A stretch of 27,374 bases of DNA from an uncultured Rhodocyclaceae bacterium (GTDB lineage Bacteria > Pseudomonadota > Gammaproteobacteria > Burkholderiales > Rhodocyclaceae), in NCBI GenBank assembly GCA_937892345.1, contig CALAGF010000331.1, positions 1 to 27,374 of the forward strand, given 5' to 3'. The number at the start of each line of letters is the position of its first letter. Position 1 is the stretch's first letter. The notes under the pieces were generated by a model that had not been told where the DNA came from, searched no databases, and saw only the letters and a list, made by a program, of their open reading frames with translations. Positions 1 to 15,000 of this stretch are shown one piece after another. Position numbers and translations under genes: made by a program.

Positions 1-3000
1 GGTGTCGTTTCCGTCACCGCCTTCGATGGTTTCGATCCCGATCAGCGTATCGGTATCTACCGCACCGACAGCCCCCGTCACCACCGTCGAAGCTGAACCG
101 AGCACGATCGCCAGTGCGCCTTGCTCGCCACTGTAGCTTGCCGTATCACCTGAACTGTGTGCGCCGCCGACCAAAGTATCATCGCCAGCACCGCCGCGCA
201 GGATATCGTCCCCGGCGCCGCCATCGAGACGGTTGTTGGCCGCATCACCGCTCAGTCGGTCATTACCGCTGCCGCCAACGATGTTTTCGATGTGCTTGAG
301 CACATCCGTGCCGATGCCGGTACCCGTTGCCAAGCCATTTTCTGCGGTTTCAGCCAGGTTGACCGTAACAGCGGTCAGGATATGTGCGTAATCCGCGGTA
401 TCGACCTCGACGCCACTGCCGCCGTCGAATTCGTTGTTGATGTTGCCGGACTGACCAATGAAGGTATCCTGCCCGCCACCACCGATGGCTTTTTCGAAAT
501 TGGAAACGCTTTGCTGATCGGTATAGGTCGACCCACCGTCAAAGGTCTGAATCTTGCCGGCGTTGAAATCAACCTTCAGTCGCTGGCTGCCGAGACTGGT
601 CAGATCCAGGGTATCGAAACCCGCATTGCCGTTCAGCGTGACACCTTGCTGGATGCCGCGTACGAGATCGTCGCCCTGACCGGCATTGATCAACTCGATG
701 CTGTAGAGCGAATCGACACCGTAGGTCGTTCCGCCGTCGAGTTTGGCGTAGGTCTGGCTCGCACCGTCGATCAGTCCAAGATCGACAGTCAGTGGCGTAG
801 AAGCCGTTGCCGCCGAGTAATCCGCCAGATCGTTGCCGGCATTGCCGACCAGCAGATCATCCCCTTCATTACCGGCAAGGACGTCATCCCCGTCACCGCC
901 GTAGAGACTGTCATTGCCCAGACCGCCTTCCAGCGTGTCGCTGCCACCGTTGCCCAGGAAAATATTGGCGGCAGCATCGCCCACCAGACTGTCGCCGACA
1001 GAACCACCGCTGATTTCCTCGATATTCGCAACGCTCATCGAGATGCCGGCACTGCCAACATTCGATCCGCCAGCATTGAGGCGAGCGTCAATCCGGGTGC
1101 TCAGCGCGCTCAGATCGAGCCGGTCGCTGCCATCATCACCATCCAGTACAAAACCACCGACCAGACCATTGAAGGTATCGCCTTGCTTGCCACCAATGAT
1201 TTTTTCGATTTCAGTGAGTTGATCCACACCGTAGCCGTTGACCGTAGCGGCACCTGTACCGGTGAGCTGGACTGAAAGCGCGGAAGCGTTGTAAGCGGAG
1301 TAGGTCACGACATCGATGTCGCTACCGCTGCTGCCGCCCACCAGCACATCGTTCCCGTCCGTGCCGAAGAAGGTATCCGCCCCGCTCCCGCCTTCAAGAC
1401 GGTTGGCACCGGTATTGCCCGTCAATTGGTCGTTACCCTGTCCGCCGATGACATTTTCGATGCCGATCAGGGTGTCGGAAATGCCACTGCTGGCGATCTG
1501 GAAGCCCGAAGCCCGTTCACTGGCCAAATCCACGGTAATCCCGAAAGTGGCCAGGCCATAATCAACCGTGTCGACACCCGCACCCGAGCCACCGACAAAT
1601 TCGTTCGCTACCTGGTCATTGACGCTGATGAACAAGTCACTACCCGTGCCACCGACGGCACGTTCGATGCCATTGAGGGTCATCGTTCCGGCGCCGATTG
1701 CGGCATAGCCGCCAGTTTGACTCAGGCGGAACTCGATATTGCCGCTCTGGGCGCTGGCATTCATTGCGCCGTCATAGACCTGGGAGAGATCGAGCTGGTC
1801 CAGACCCAGTGCACCGGTCAACGTCGTTCCGGCAACAAAACCCTTGAAAGTATCGTTGCTGTCACCCGTTTCGATATGCTGGATGCTGATCAGCGTATCG
1901 ATGTCGCCCCCTTCAAAAGCCAAGGCCGAGGCGGAACCCAGGCGAACTTCCACCGACACACCGGCATCGAAAACAGCCTTGTCGTTGTCGGCACCGCCAT
2001 CAATCAGGTCAGAACCCAAGCCGCCCAGGAGAAGATCCTCACCAGCACCACCTTGCAGGGTGTCCGCGCCATCTTCACCGCGCAAGCTATCCTTGCCCGC
2101 ACCGGCAACCAGCTGATTGCCGAGCGCGTTACCGGTAATACTGTCATCCCCGCCGCCGGTGACGACATGCTCGAAACCCACCAGCGTATCGGCGCCGATG
2201 CCATCGCCAGAGGCCCGTTCAGTCGTCAGATTGACGGTCAGCGCATTGTTGATTGCGCCGTAATGAATGGTGTCTGCGCCATTGCCGGCAGTCAGTGCGT
2301 TGTTGCCTTCATTGCCGTAGAAAGTGTCACTGCCCGACGTGCCCACCGCATTCTCGAAGTTGCGCAACTCCTCACGCACAGTGCCTTCGAGATTGCGGAC
2401 AAAACCGGCTGATGTGGACAAATCAATGGTGTACGCGCTACCAGCGGCAAGACTGTTGTCGGACAAATCAATGGTATCGACATCGGTCAAGGCGCTGTTT
2501 TCACCCGCATCGATGGTGATCCCGTTGCGCGCGCCCAAGACCATGTCGTTGAACTCACCCGTCTTGATGATTTCAACGCTGGTCAGGGTGTCCGTACCCA
2601 ACACCGTGCTGCTGCCACGAACAACGATGTCCGAGGTGTTGACCGTGACGTTCAGGCCAACTGCGGCGCCTGTCACATCGTATTCATCAGCCGAACTGCC
2701 ACCGCCATTGATCACGTTGTCGGTCGCACTGTTGTCGCCGATCACCGTATCCTGCCCGCCACCCAAAGTCAGGTTTTCAATGTTGCGCAAGGCTTGCGAA
2801 CCCGTCACTGCAGGTGAAATTTGCTGTGCGTAACCGGCCGTCTTTGAGAGGTCAACCTTGAAGTTGTTGGTCCCGGCAACGCCGGACAAATCCAGGGTAT
2901 CGACGCCAGCAGCGCCATCCCAGGTAAAGCCTGTGGTGAAATCCCCGCCCGTCGCGGCCTTGAAGGTATCGCCGGCACTGCTGCCCAGCACCTGCTCAAT

Positions 3001-6000
3001 CGCCGTCAGCGTGTCCGTGCCCACCAGAACGTCGCCCTTGACGACTGCCGCGCCCGTCGTGCCCCACTCGATCGTGACCGCTTCGCTCCCGGCATAGCTT
3101 GCCTGGTCGGCTGCATTGCCGCCTTCCAGCACGTCATTGCCTGCGCCGCCAAACAGCGTGTCCGCACCGTCGCCCCCCTGAATCAGGTTGGCCTGTGCGT
3201 CCCCGGTCAGCGTGTCCGACTGGTTCGAACCAATGATGTTTTCAATGCCGACCAGCGAGTCGACCGAACCAAACCCGTCCGTCGCCTGACCCGCCTGCAG
3301 ATTCACGCTCACCGCAACACTGGAGCCCGCATACGACACCGTATCGGTCCCGCCTTCACCGTACAGCGTGTCCGCGCCGCCCGCGCCAATCAGCGTGTCC
3401 GAACCAGCACCACCGTACAGTGCATTCGCACGCCCATCGCCCACCAGCAGGTCAGCGCCGCTACCCGTCTTGACGTTCTCGATCCCGATCAGTCGATCCG
3501 TACCTGCACCACTGATTTCGCCATAGCTCAGGTCCTTCGCCAGATCCAGACTCAGCGCGCCACTCAGCCCGCTGTAGTCCGCCGTATCCGTATCCGCGCC
3601 GCCATCCAGTGTGTCGTTCGCGCTCGAACCGTCAACATCCCCGGATTTCAGTACGTCGTCTCCGGCACCCGTCTCCAGCACATTGCTTGCCGTGCTGCCA
3701 ACCACCGTGTCCGCGTTCGAACCCGTCTTCACGTTCTGGATGTTCGCCAGCGTCTGCGTCACGCTGCTGTCTTGCGTCCGCGCCGTACCCGCCGTCAGAT
3801 CAACCACCAGCGACGCGCTCAGGTTCGTGTAAATCACCTGATTCGCCGTGCCCAGACCACCGTCCAGTGCAACACCATGTACCAGACCAATAAAGCGGTC
3901 ATCCTGCGTGCTGCCGATCAGGGACTCGATGTTCTTCAGGGTGTCCGTGCCTGTCACGGCACCCGTCGCGATGAACCCGCTACTGGCGCCAGGCACCAGG
4001 TTGACCGTCAGCGCATCGCTCGTCACATTGGTGTAACTCATGGTGTCGGTTTCTCCGCCACCATCAATCGTGTTGTTGCCTTCGTTCCCGTAGAACGTGT
4101 CCTTCCCTGCTGTACCGACCGCATTCTCGAAGTCCTGCAACAGCATCGTCACCGAGCCGGCCTCATTCTGGACGAAGCCCGCCGTATTGCTCAGATTGAC
4201 TGTGTAGCCTTTGCCTCCGGTGACCGGCGCATAAGTCGCATTCGAGAGATCGATCGTATCGACGTCCGTCCCGTTGTCTCCACCGTCAACGGTCAACCCG
4301 TGCGTGACACCCAAAACGGTATCGTTCCGGGCATCGCCCAGCAGCAGCACATCCACCGACGACAGGGTGTCGGTACCGACTACACCGGAAGTCCCGGCGA
4401 GTACCACATTGTCAAGACCAGCGATGCTGACGGTGACCGCACTCCCTGCACTCGTCAGGTCATATGTGTCCGTCCCGCTGCCGCCTTCAATCCGGTTGTC
4501 CGAGATGCTGCCCTTGATCAGGTTCGTCCCGTTCAGCAGCTTCACGTTCTCAATGTTCAGCAGCCCGCTTGTCCCGGCAATGCCGGTCGCGCTGACGAAA
4601 CCGCCGCTCGCATTCAGATCAACGGTGTAATCCTTGCCCGCCGCCGTCGTCAGATCCAGTGTGTCCGCGCCACCCGAACCATCGAGGGTAAAGCCCGTTA
4701 CGAGGGTATTGACGCCTGCACCCGCCTTGAAGGTATCGCCTGCGTTACCTCCCAGAATCTGTTCGATGCCGGTCAGGGTATCCACACCCACTGTCGCATC
4801 ACCCGCAACTGTCGCCGATTGCGTGGCCAACCAGGACACCGTCACTGCAGAAGTCCCGGCATAGCTGGCCTGATCCACGCCACTGCCACCTTCCAGCACG
4901 TCATTGCCTGCGCCGCCAAACAGTGTGTCGGCACCGACACCGCCCTGAATCAGGTTGGCCTGTGCGTCCCCGGTCAGCGTGTCCGACTGGTTCGAACCAA
5001 TGATGTTTTCAATGCCGACCAGCGAGTCGACCGAACCAAACCCGTCCGTCGCCTGACCCGCCTGCAGATTCACGCTCACCGCAACACTGGAGCCCGCATA
5101 CGACACCGTATCGGTCCCGCCTTCACCGTACAGCGTGTCCGCGCCGCCCGCGCCAATCAGCGTGTCCGAACCAGCACCACCGTACAGTGCATTCGCACGC
5201 CCATCGCCCACCAGCAGGTCAGCGCCGCTACCCGTCTTGACGTTCTCGATCCCGATCAGTCGATCCGTACCTGCACCACTGATTTCGCCATAGCTCAGGT
5301 CCTTCGCCAGATCCAGACTCAGCGCGCCACTCAGCCCGCTGTAGTCCGCCGTATCCGTATCCGCGCCGCCATCCAGTGTGTCGTTCGCGCTCGAACCGTC
5401 AACATCCCCGGATTTCAGTACGTCGTCTCCGGCACCCGTCTCCAGCACATTGCTTGCCGTGCTGCCAACCACCGTGTCCGCGTTCGAACCCGTCTTCACG
5501 TTCTGGATGTTCGCCAGCGTCTGCGTCACGCTGCTGTCTTGCGTCCGCGCCGTACCCGCCGTCAGATCCACCACCAGCGACGCGCTCAGGTTCGTGTAAA
5601 TCACCTGATTCGCCGTCCCCAGACCGCCGTCCAGGCTCAGTCCGTGCACCAACCCGACAAAGGTATCGTCCTTGCTGCCGCCAACCAGGGCTTCAACGTT
5701 CTTCAGCGTGTCCGTGCCTGTTGCCGTGCCCGTCACCACAAAGCCGCTTGCCGTCCCCGGTACCAGATTCACCGAGATCGTATCCGTCGTCACCGACGCG
5801 TACGTCACCGTGTCCGTCTCGGCGCCGCCATCAATCACGTTGTTGCCGTCGTTCCCGATAAAGGTGTCCCGACCTGCCGTACCCACCGCGTTCTCAAATT
5901 CACGCAGTTGCTGCGTCACCGACCCCGCCTTGTTGCTCACAAAGCCCGTCGTGCTGTGCAGATTCACACTGTAGCCGTCGCCTCCAACCACCGGCGCCAG

Positions 6001-9000
6001 CGTACCGTTCGACAGATCCAGCGTATCTACATCCGTGTTACCGGCGTTTTCTCCGCCAACTACGGTCAACCCGTCCGCAATGCCAAATACCGTGTCGTTG
6101 TAGTTGCTACCCAGCTTCACCACTTCAACACCCGACAGCGTGTCCGTGCCAACCTGTGCAACGCTGCCCGCAACCACTACGTTGCTCAGCGCAGTCACCG
6201 TTACCCCGACCGCACTCCCCGCGCTCGTCAGGTCATACGTGTCCGTCCCGCTACCGCCTTCAATCCGGTTGTCCGAGATGCTGCCCTTGATCACGTTCGT
6301 CCCGTCCTGGAACTTCACGTGCTCAATGTTGAGTAGGGTTTGCGATGCTGTCTGGCCATTTTCACGTGCATAGCCCGCGCCGACAGACAGGTCGACTTCA
6401 TAGTCTTTACCGCTGGCTGTGGTCAGATCCAGCGTATCCGCACCGCCCGCACCATCCCAGGTCGCACCGGTCACCAGCGCGTTAACGCCGGTTGCAGCCT
6501 TGAAGGTATCGGCTGCGCTGCTGCCGACCACCTTTTCAATTTCCGACAGTTGGTCCGTGCCTACCGCGACGGCCCCGCTCACGGTTGCCTGACCTGCAAC
6601 CCCGCCCCAGGATACGGTCACCGCATCGCTGCCGGTGTAGACCACGGTGTCGGTATTCGTGCCGCCCGTAAAGCTGTCGTTGCCAGCGGCTCCGAAGAAG
6701 AGGTCGTTACCGGCACCGCCCTTGAGATGGTTTGCGCCAGCATCGCCGGTCAGGGTGTCGTCAAAACCAGTCCCCTCAACATTTTCAATGCCGTAAAGCG
6801 AATCCACTTTGCCGTAGGCATCATCAGCCAGGCCAAACGTGCCACCAGCAGACAAGTTGACGCTGACACCCACACCAACGACATCCCCCGCATAGCTCGC
6901 CCAGTCAGTACCGCCTTCGCCATCCAGACGATCAGCACCGTTTCCGCCGGCAAGCGTATCCGCACCACTGCCCCCGTAAATTTCGTTGTCGCGAGCATCG
7001 CCACGCAAGCTGTCATCGCCGCTGCCCGATTTGAATATTTCGATGCCGATCAGTTGATCCACACCGACATTGCTACCCGACACCGTACCGCTTTGGTCAG
7101 CGAAAGCCGCCATATCCAGCACGAGCGCGCCACTCACCCCGGCATAGTCGGCCGTATCGCTGCCGCTGCCGCCGCTCAGGGTATCGTTGGCGGCATTGCC
7201 GGTGATATCACCCGCACGCAAGGTATCCGCACCGGCGCCGGCACTGAGTAAATTGGCATCCGTATTGCCAATCAACAGGTCATCGCCGTTACCGGTCGTG
7301 ACGTATTCGATGCCTGCCAGCGTCTGGCTTGCATTGACACCGTTACTCGCCCGGCCATTGGCCAGGTCGACGGTCAGACTGGTGCTGCCGGTATTGCTGT
7401 AAACCACTTCGTCACGGCTGCCGCCCTTGCCGTCCAGGGTCAAGCCATCAACCAGCCCAGAGAAACTGTCGTTGCCGCTGCCACCGTAAATTTTTTCGAT
7501 GGAAATCAGGGTATCGGTGCCAATGGTTGCCCCGGAGGCAATCGCCGAACCCACTGTGGGCAAACCCGTCAAATCAACGGTAATACCGGCACTGTCTGCG
7601 GTATAGGTCACGGTATCGGCACCGAGACTGCCGTCGAAGCGGTTGTTGCGGGCATCACCTTCAAAGGTATCTGCGGACGAACCACCGATCACCGCTTCGA
7701 AATTCTGCAGCGACATGGTGGTATTGCTGACGGTATCGACCGCCTTCCCGCTCAGGGCCGACAGGTTCACGTAGAGGGCATTCCCCTGCGCTGTCAGATC
7801 CAGCACATCGAGCCCGGAAATCCCACCTTCTCCGGCGTCGACCGTAACCGCGTCTGCGATGCCCGAGAAAGTATCCGAGCCCTTGCCGCCGATCACCCGC
7901 TGCATGTTTTTCAGGACATCGGTACCGACATCCAGTGTCGGACTGGAGACTGTCCATTGTCCTGCTGAAAAGGCGAAATTGAGCCCATTGGCGGTTGCCG
8001 CATCGGCAAAGACGCGCGAATAGTCAGCCCAGTTGCCCGCTCCGGCGCCGCCATCGAACTCATTGGCAATATTGCCGCCGGCTGCGTAGAAGGTGTCGTT
8101 ACCACCACCCCCCACCACGGTTTCGATGCCGATCAGGCTATCAATCCCGATCTGGTTTGAAGCAGAGGCATCCCGTACCGTACCACTGACCATGTCAACG
8201 GTCAGTCCGAGCGTTGCATTGGTGAAACTGGCCACATCGTTACCGGCGCCGCCGTTGAACAGATGATTCACATCCCCCAGCGAAGCAACAAAGGTGTCGC
8301 TGCCCGAACCCGTCCGGAACTCCTCAATTTCAGCAATGCCTTGTCGAGCCTGCTGCACCATGCTGTTGTCGTAGGCCGTAGCCGTAGCAGACTGCACATC
8401 AATCCGCAGATTACGGGTATCAGCGCTGTAATCGGCCAGATCAGTCCCGAGGAAACCATCAATGCTGGTGCCGTTGATCAGACCGGTAAACGTGTCAGCG
8501 CCCTTGCTGCCGGTCACTTTCTCGATAGCAACCAGCGTATCGTTTCCAGCCAGATCACCGCTGACAAGATGGCGTAGTCCAGCGCCATCGTTTTGCAGAC
8601 TGACCGATACCGGCTGGCTTGCTGACAGACCACTGTAATCGGCCAGATCGACGCCACCGCCGCCATTCAACAGATTGTCGCCGGCGTTTCCGATCAAGGT
8701 GTCGTTACCACTGCCGGCAGAAACATTCTCGATGCCGAACAAAGACATCGTGCCAGCCCCCACTTTAGCAGTACCTGCGGTCAGGTCGGATACCGGGGCC
8801 AGTGCGATGTAGGCATCACCATTGGTCGCAGAAGGGCCGGCGTTCAGGCTCAGCGTATCGCTGCCACCCTTGCCATCCAGGGTATAGCCAGCAACAAACC
8901 CCTGGAACACGTCGTCGCCTTCGCCAAGGTCAATCCGTTCGACATTCAACAGCAAATCATTGCCGACCCCGGCCGAAGTTCCCAGAACAGAGACGCTGCT

Positions 9001-12000
9001 TGCATCGACAAGATTCAGGGTCAAGGCGCCGGATGCACTGTAGGTGACGCGGTCTACGCCATTGCCACCGTCAATGACATTGTCTCCGCCGCTACCGTCC
9101 AGCGTATCGTCGCCACTGGAGCCGACAAAATTTTCCACACCGGTGACGGTATCGACATCCGGTGTCCCGATATGTTCGACCGTATGCCGCCCGAAGCTGT
9201 AGGTCATCCTGACGCCACCGCTGAAGTCAGCAGCAGCAAAGCTCAGTTGATCGGCACCTGCACCACCGTCGATTGAATCGCTGCCCGTACCGCCATCCAG
9301 CGTATCGTCCCCGAGTCCGCCCAGCACGGTGTCTGCGCCGGCGCCGCCCTGAATCAGATCGTTGCCGGACTCGCCATCCAGATAGTCGTTACCATCCTTG
9401 CCATCAATCTGATCGTTGCCTGCACCACTGTGGAATACGTTGGCACCTGAATTACCGACCAGCGTGTCATCGCCGCTGCCGGTATAAAAACCTTCAAAAT
9501 TCTTGAAGCGATCATTGCCAATCTGGGCACCCGTCACAGCACTCCAGACGTTGTTGCTGCCCTCACTGACCACCAGATTGATTGCCGAGGTCAGCTTGGA
9601 GAGATCAAGGACGTCTGAACCATCGCCGCCATCAAGATCGTTGTTGCTGGCATCCCCTTCGATCGTATCATCGCCGCTGCCACCAATCACATTCGTGATG
9701 CCGCCAACCTGATCGAGGCCGACACCGTCATCCACACCCGAGACCGAAACACGGCCAAGACGCAAGCTGATGTCCAACTTGGCAGAAGCGCCGGTGTAGT
9801 CGAGGGTATTGATCCCCGCGCCCCCTTCAATGGTGTCGTTGCCGCTGCCATTGCCAAGAGCATCCCAGCCGACAATGCTGTCGTCACCCGCTCCTGCCAG
9901 CAGGACATCATTGCCCTTGCCGCCAGTCAGGGTGTCAGCACCGTCACCGCCTTCAAGTGTATCGTTTCCATCACCGCCACTCAGTTGGTCGTTGCCCAAA
10001 CCACCTTGCAGCAGGTTGGCAGATGCCGAACCGATCAAGGTATCGTTTCCGGCGCTTCCAACGACGGTATCGAAGTTTCTGGCAATACCTGTCGCCACAC
10101 CGTCACTGACGGTGCCGTTACTGGTACTCAGGTTAACGCTGACATTGCTACCCCACGCCCCCAGATCGAGCGTATTGCCGCCCAGCGCCCCATCAAGCGT
10201 CACGGCGTCGGCAAAGCCGCTAAAGGTATCAGCAGCGTCGCTACCCAAAATGGATTCAATACTGACCAGTGTATCGATGGCGGCACCGTCATTAACGTGC
10301 ACGCCACTGCCACTCAGGTTGACGCTTACAGCCGTCGTGCCGAGATAAAGCGCCGTATCGTTGGAGGCTCCGCCATCCAGATAATCAGCGCCCAGCCCGC
10401 CCGTCAGCGTATCGCTGCCAGCCTCACCCTCAAGCGTATCGGCCCCGGCGCCACCATCGATGAGATCATTGCCGCCACCGCCCTTGAAACGATTAGCAAC
10501 AGCGGCTGTTCCACCGTTGATAAGGTCATCGTTACCACTGCCGATGACATTCTCGATGCTGAACAGCGTGTCGGAGAGGCCGGGGCCTGCCACCGACGTC
10601 CCCCAGGCGCGACCTTCAAATTCTCCATGACTGGAGAGGTTGACCGTAACCGCCTGCGCTTCGGCCGAATAAACCATCGTGTCAGTGCCGGCGCCACCAT
10701 CAAACTGGTTGGAGGCGACATCACCACTGAAACTGTCATTGCCTGCTCCGGCTACCACCTGCTCGATACCGGAGAGTTGCATGGCGCCTGCCACATCGCT
10801 GCGAGCGACGCTGCCGCCAAGCTGACTGAGATTGACGTTGAAGCCCTGCCCGACAGGCAAGCCAATACCACTCAGGTCTAGGCGATCAACCCCTGCGCCA
10901 CCGTCAAGTTCATACCCGTTGGCATAACCTGAGAACGTATCCTGCTGTCCGCCAGCCAGAATGCGCGTGATACCCAGCAGCGTGTCGCCGCCATTGCCGG
11001 ACACCCGGCTTTCGGCACTGCTGCCACCAAGGATTGCGACACTGACCGGATTCACGGCAACACGGTAATCGGCTGTATTTATCCCGGCACCGCCATCAAG
11101 CAAGTCATCGCCACCGCCACCGGCCAGCGTATCGTCCCCATCCTCACCGTACAGGCTGTCATTGCCCAGGCCGCCAGACAGGCTATCGTTTCCGGCACCA
11201 CCCTTGAACAGGTTATCAGCGTCGTTGCCCAGCAAGGTGTCGGCAAAAGCGCCGCCCACGACCTGCTGAATACTGGCGAGGCTCATCGTTGCAGCACCGG
11301 CACCAACTCCGGCAGAGATGCTCCCGGCCTGCAAATCAGCGGTGATGCTTCGATCAGTCACCGACGACAAATCCAGCATGTTGGCCAGGCCGCCAAATCC
11401 ATCCAGTTGATAGCCGTTGGTCAAGCCGACAAAACTGTCATTGGTCGCACCACCCACAATGCGCTCGATGCCGATCAGTTTGTCGAGACCAGCGCCGTTA
11501 CCGGAAACTGTCGCCGTTGCGCCAAGATTGACGGTGATGGACTGGCCTTCTGCCGTGTAGGAGGCCACATCGACAGCGCCGGGATCGTCACCACCCTCAA
11601 GGGTGTCGTTGCCGCCGCCCCCGACCAGGGTGTCACTGCCGGAGGCGCCGCGTAGCAGGTTATCCGCTGCGTTGCCGACAATCAGGTCACCTTGGCTACC
11701 CCCAATCACGTTTTGAATATTTGCCAGTGAGTCGGTGCCAATATCCAGGCCCTTGGCCTGGTCAGAAGCGGCACCCAGATTAATGTTCAATGCCGATTCG
11801 GCTGCACTGTAATCCGCAGTATTGATGCCTGAACCGCCGTCGAGGATATCGTTGCCGGCACCGCCGCGCAGGGTGTCATCTCCACCACCGGCATCAAGCA
11901 GATCATCTCCCGCACCACCATCGAGAACGTCATTGCCCGCACCACCGATCAGGGTATCCGCCCCCCCGGCACCAATCAGGCTGTCACTGCCGTCACCACC

Positions 12001-15000
12001 ATCAATGCGGTTCGCAGCATCGGTACCCTGCACCGTATCCGCACCGCTGCCGCCAATGGCGTTTTCAATATTCCGCAAACTCAGCGTTGCAGCATCACGT
12101 ACCGCAGATCCGGCACTTGAATCGAGGTTGACCGTAGCAGCCGCCGCACCAGCGCTCAGATCAAGCGTGTCTTGACCATCGCTGCCGTCTACCGTCATCA
12201 AATCGACAATACCCCTGAACACATCGGCTTGCCGGGTACCAATCACCATTTCGATGCTATCAAGGGTATCCGTACCGATAGGCAAACCGCCTGCCACGGT
12301 CAGCATGCCAGCGGCAAGATTCACCGTGATGGATTCAGTAGTGACATCATCGTAGGTCACTGCGTCATAACCGGCCTCACCCAGCAGGTAATCGTTGCCG
12401 GAGCCGCCGCGCAGGGTGTCATTACCGTCACCGCCATACAGCGAATCATTACCGGCGCCACCAGCCAGCACATCATTGCCCAGTTCGCCATAGAGGGTGT
12501 CGTTACCCCCCGCACCGTCGATGGCATCGTTCCCGGCGCCACCACGCAGCGTGTTGGCCTGCACATCACCCAGAAGGCTGTCGGCCAGATTGCTGCCAAT
12601 GACGTTTTCGACGTTGACCAGCGTATCGACACCGATACCACCGGCGCCAGCGGCACTTCGCGCCGAGCCCCCGGCGAGATCGACAGTCACTGCCTTGCTG
12701 GCAGCTGCAAAACTTACCGTATCGCTTCCGTCTCCGCCGTTGAAGACGTTATCGGCTTCATCGCCCATCAGCAGGTCGTTGCCACTGCCACCGAGAACAC
12801 GCTCGACGCTGTTCAGAACCATGCTGTTGCTGCCAACCCTTGCATAGCCACCAACCTGGCCCAGATCCACAGTCACATTGGCGAGTTGCCCTGAGAGGTC
12901 AATCTGGTCGTTCCCCAAGCTGCCGTTAAGCGCCTGGTTGGCAATGAAGCCACTAAACGTGTCATCAAAGGTACTGCCCTGCAGATTTTCGATACTTTGC
13001 AGCGTGTCCGTTCCGATATTGGCAAACGTACTGGCACCAACAACCGTGACGGCTGAATCCGAGCCGAGGGTGAAGACGACAGCACGTGCTGCCACGTCGT
13101 AATCTGCCGTATCCGTTCCCGCACCACCCTGGAACAAATTGTCCGAAGCATCACCGACAAACGTGTCCGCACCCTTCGTCCCTACCGCAGACTCAATCCC
13201 AGAAAGACTCATCGTCGAGCCCGAAGTCGTCACTCGACCCGTATTCAGATTGATCAGCCCGGGTCCGTCCAGCGCACTCAGCGATAGCGTATCTACGCCC
13301 GTCGAGCCATCAATCGCCAGACCATTCTGTATCCCGTTGAATACGTCTCCCCCTGCGCCACCAACCAGACTCTCGATCGCCAGCAAGGTGTCGTTCCCGG
13401 AGGCCGATACCGTCGTGATGCTCCCCGCACCCAGATTCACCGTCAGCGCACTCGATGCTTCCAGTTCCGCGTACGTCACAACGTCTACGCCATTCCCACC
13501 GTCCAGCACATCGTTGCCGCCAAGACCTTGCAGCGTGTCATTCCCCGAACCACCAGACAGACTGTTCCCCTGCGCATCACCCAGCAGGAAGTCATCTCCA
13601 GAGCCGGCGATGACATTCTCTATCCCTTCCAGCGAATCAATCCCGACATCCACGCCACCACTGACCTTGTTCTCCGACAAGCGAATATTCAGGGCATTGG
13701 CTGTCGATCCATAGTCCGCCGTATCAATACCCAATCCGCCTTCCAGCGTATCGTTTCCTTCTCCACCCAGCAGCGTGTCGTTCCCGTCTCCACCATTCAA
13801 ACGGTTCGCCAACTCATTGCCTTGCAGGCGATCTCCATTCGAGCCGCCAATCGCATTCTCAATATTCCGCAACTGAACGGTCGACGTCCCGTCCGTCGCC
13901 TGTCCTGCCGACAGGCTCAAATCCACTGTCACCGACTTCGTCAGCGAACCAAGGTCCAGCGTATCGCTGCCCAGATCTCCATCAACCGTCAAACCGTCCG
14001 CAAGCCCACGGATCGTGTCCGCCAGCGCACCGCCCACAATCTGCTCGATCGTTTCCAGCGTGTCTTTTCCGGTCAACACGCCGCCAGTCACCGTAATCGC
14101 GCTGTTCGACAACGCAATCACCAGACTTTCGCTGATCACATCGCTGTAGCTTGCGACATCAACGCCGTCTCCGCCCAGCAGCGCGTCATTACCCGCCCCG
14201 CCGCGCAGCGTGTCACTGCCGATCCCGCCATCCAGCACGTCGTCCCCGACACCGCCGGACAGCACATCATTCCCGCCTTCACCATACAAACTGTCGCTGC
14301 CAACGCCACCATCCAGGCTGTCATTCCCCAAGCCGCCACGCAACGCATTCGCCTGGTCGCTCCCCAGAATGCTGTCCGATCCACTACCACCCGTCACATT
14401 CTCAATGTTCAGCAGCGTGTCCGTACCTATCCCGCCCACCCCGGAACTGCTCTTCGCAACACTGTTCCCAAGATCAACCGTCAACGCGCGCGAGGCTGTT
14501 GAAAAGTCAGCGGTATCCAGCCCGGCGCCACCATCAAAACTATTGTCCCGGACGTCGCCGCGGAAGACATCATTACCGCTGCCGCCAACAGCATTCTCGA
14601 TATCAGCCAGTTGCATCAGGGCTGAGCCCTTGCCGGCAAAACCGCTCGTCTGGCTCAGATCAATCGTCAGATCGGAAAGCTCGCTCCCCAGATTCAGTAC
14701 ATCCGTACCGCCGGCACCATTCAGGTTTTCATTCGCAATGAAACCATTGAAGCTGTCATCAAAGACACTGCCACGAATGCTCTCAATACCCTGAAGGGTG
14801 TCCGTACCCACCATGGCGGCAGAGTTCGATCCCGTGGCCGTGACGGCTGAATCCGAGCCGAGGGTGAAGACGACAGCACGTGCTGCCACGTCGTAATCTG
14901 CCGTATCCGTTCCCGCACCACCCTGGAACAAATTGTCCGAAGCATCACCGACAAACGTGTCCGCACCCTTCGTCCCTACCGCAGACTCAATCCCAGAAAG

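Noticed and set aside
157..2412. 372- and 328-codon plus-strand open frames
   Set aside because: They are shadows of the giant RTX gene. The codon structure of repeated Gly-Asn-Asp-Thr motifs gives few stops on the opposite strand.
3772..6336. 854-codon open frame on the plus strand
   Set aside because: It is the antisense of in-frame RTX repeats. Its product is a low-complexity Arg/Thr/Val-rich string with no family resemblance, it repeats wherever the RTX DNA repeats, and the minus frame gives clean GGxGxDxL motifs throughout.
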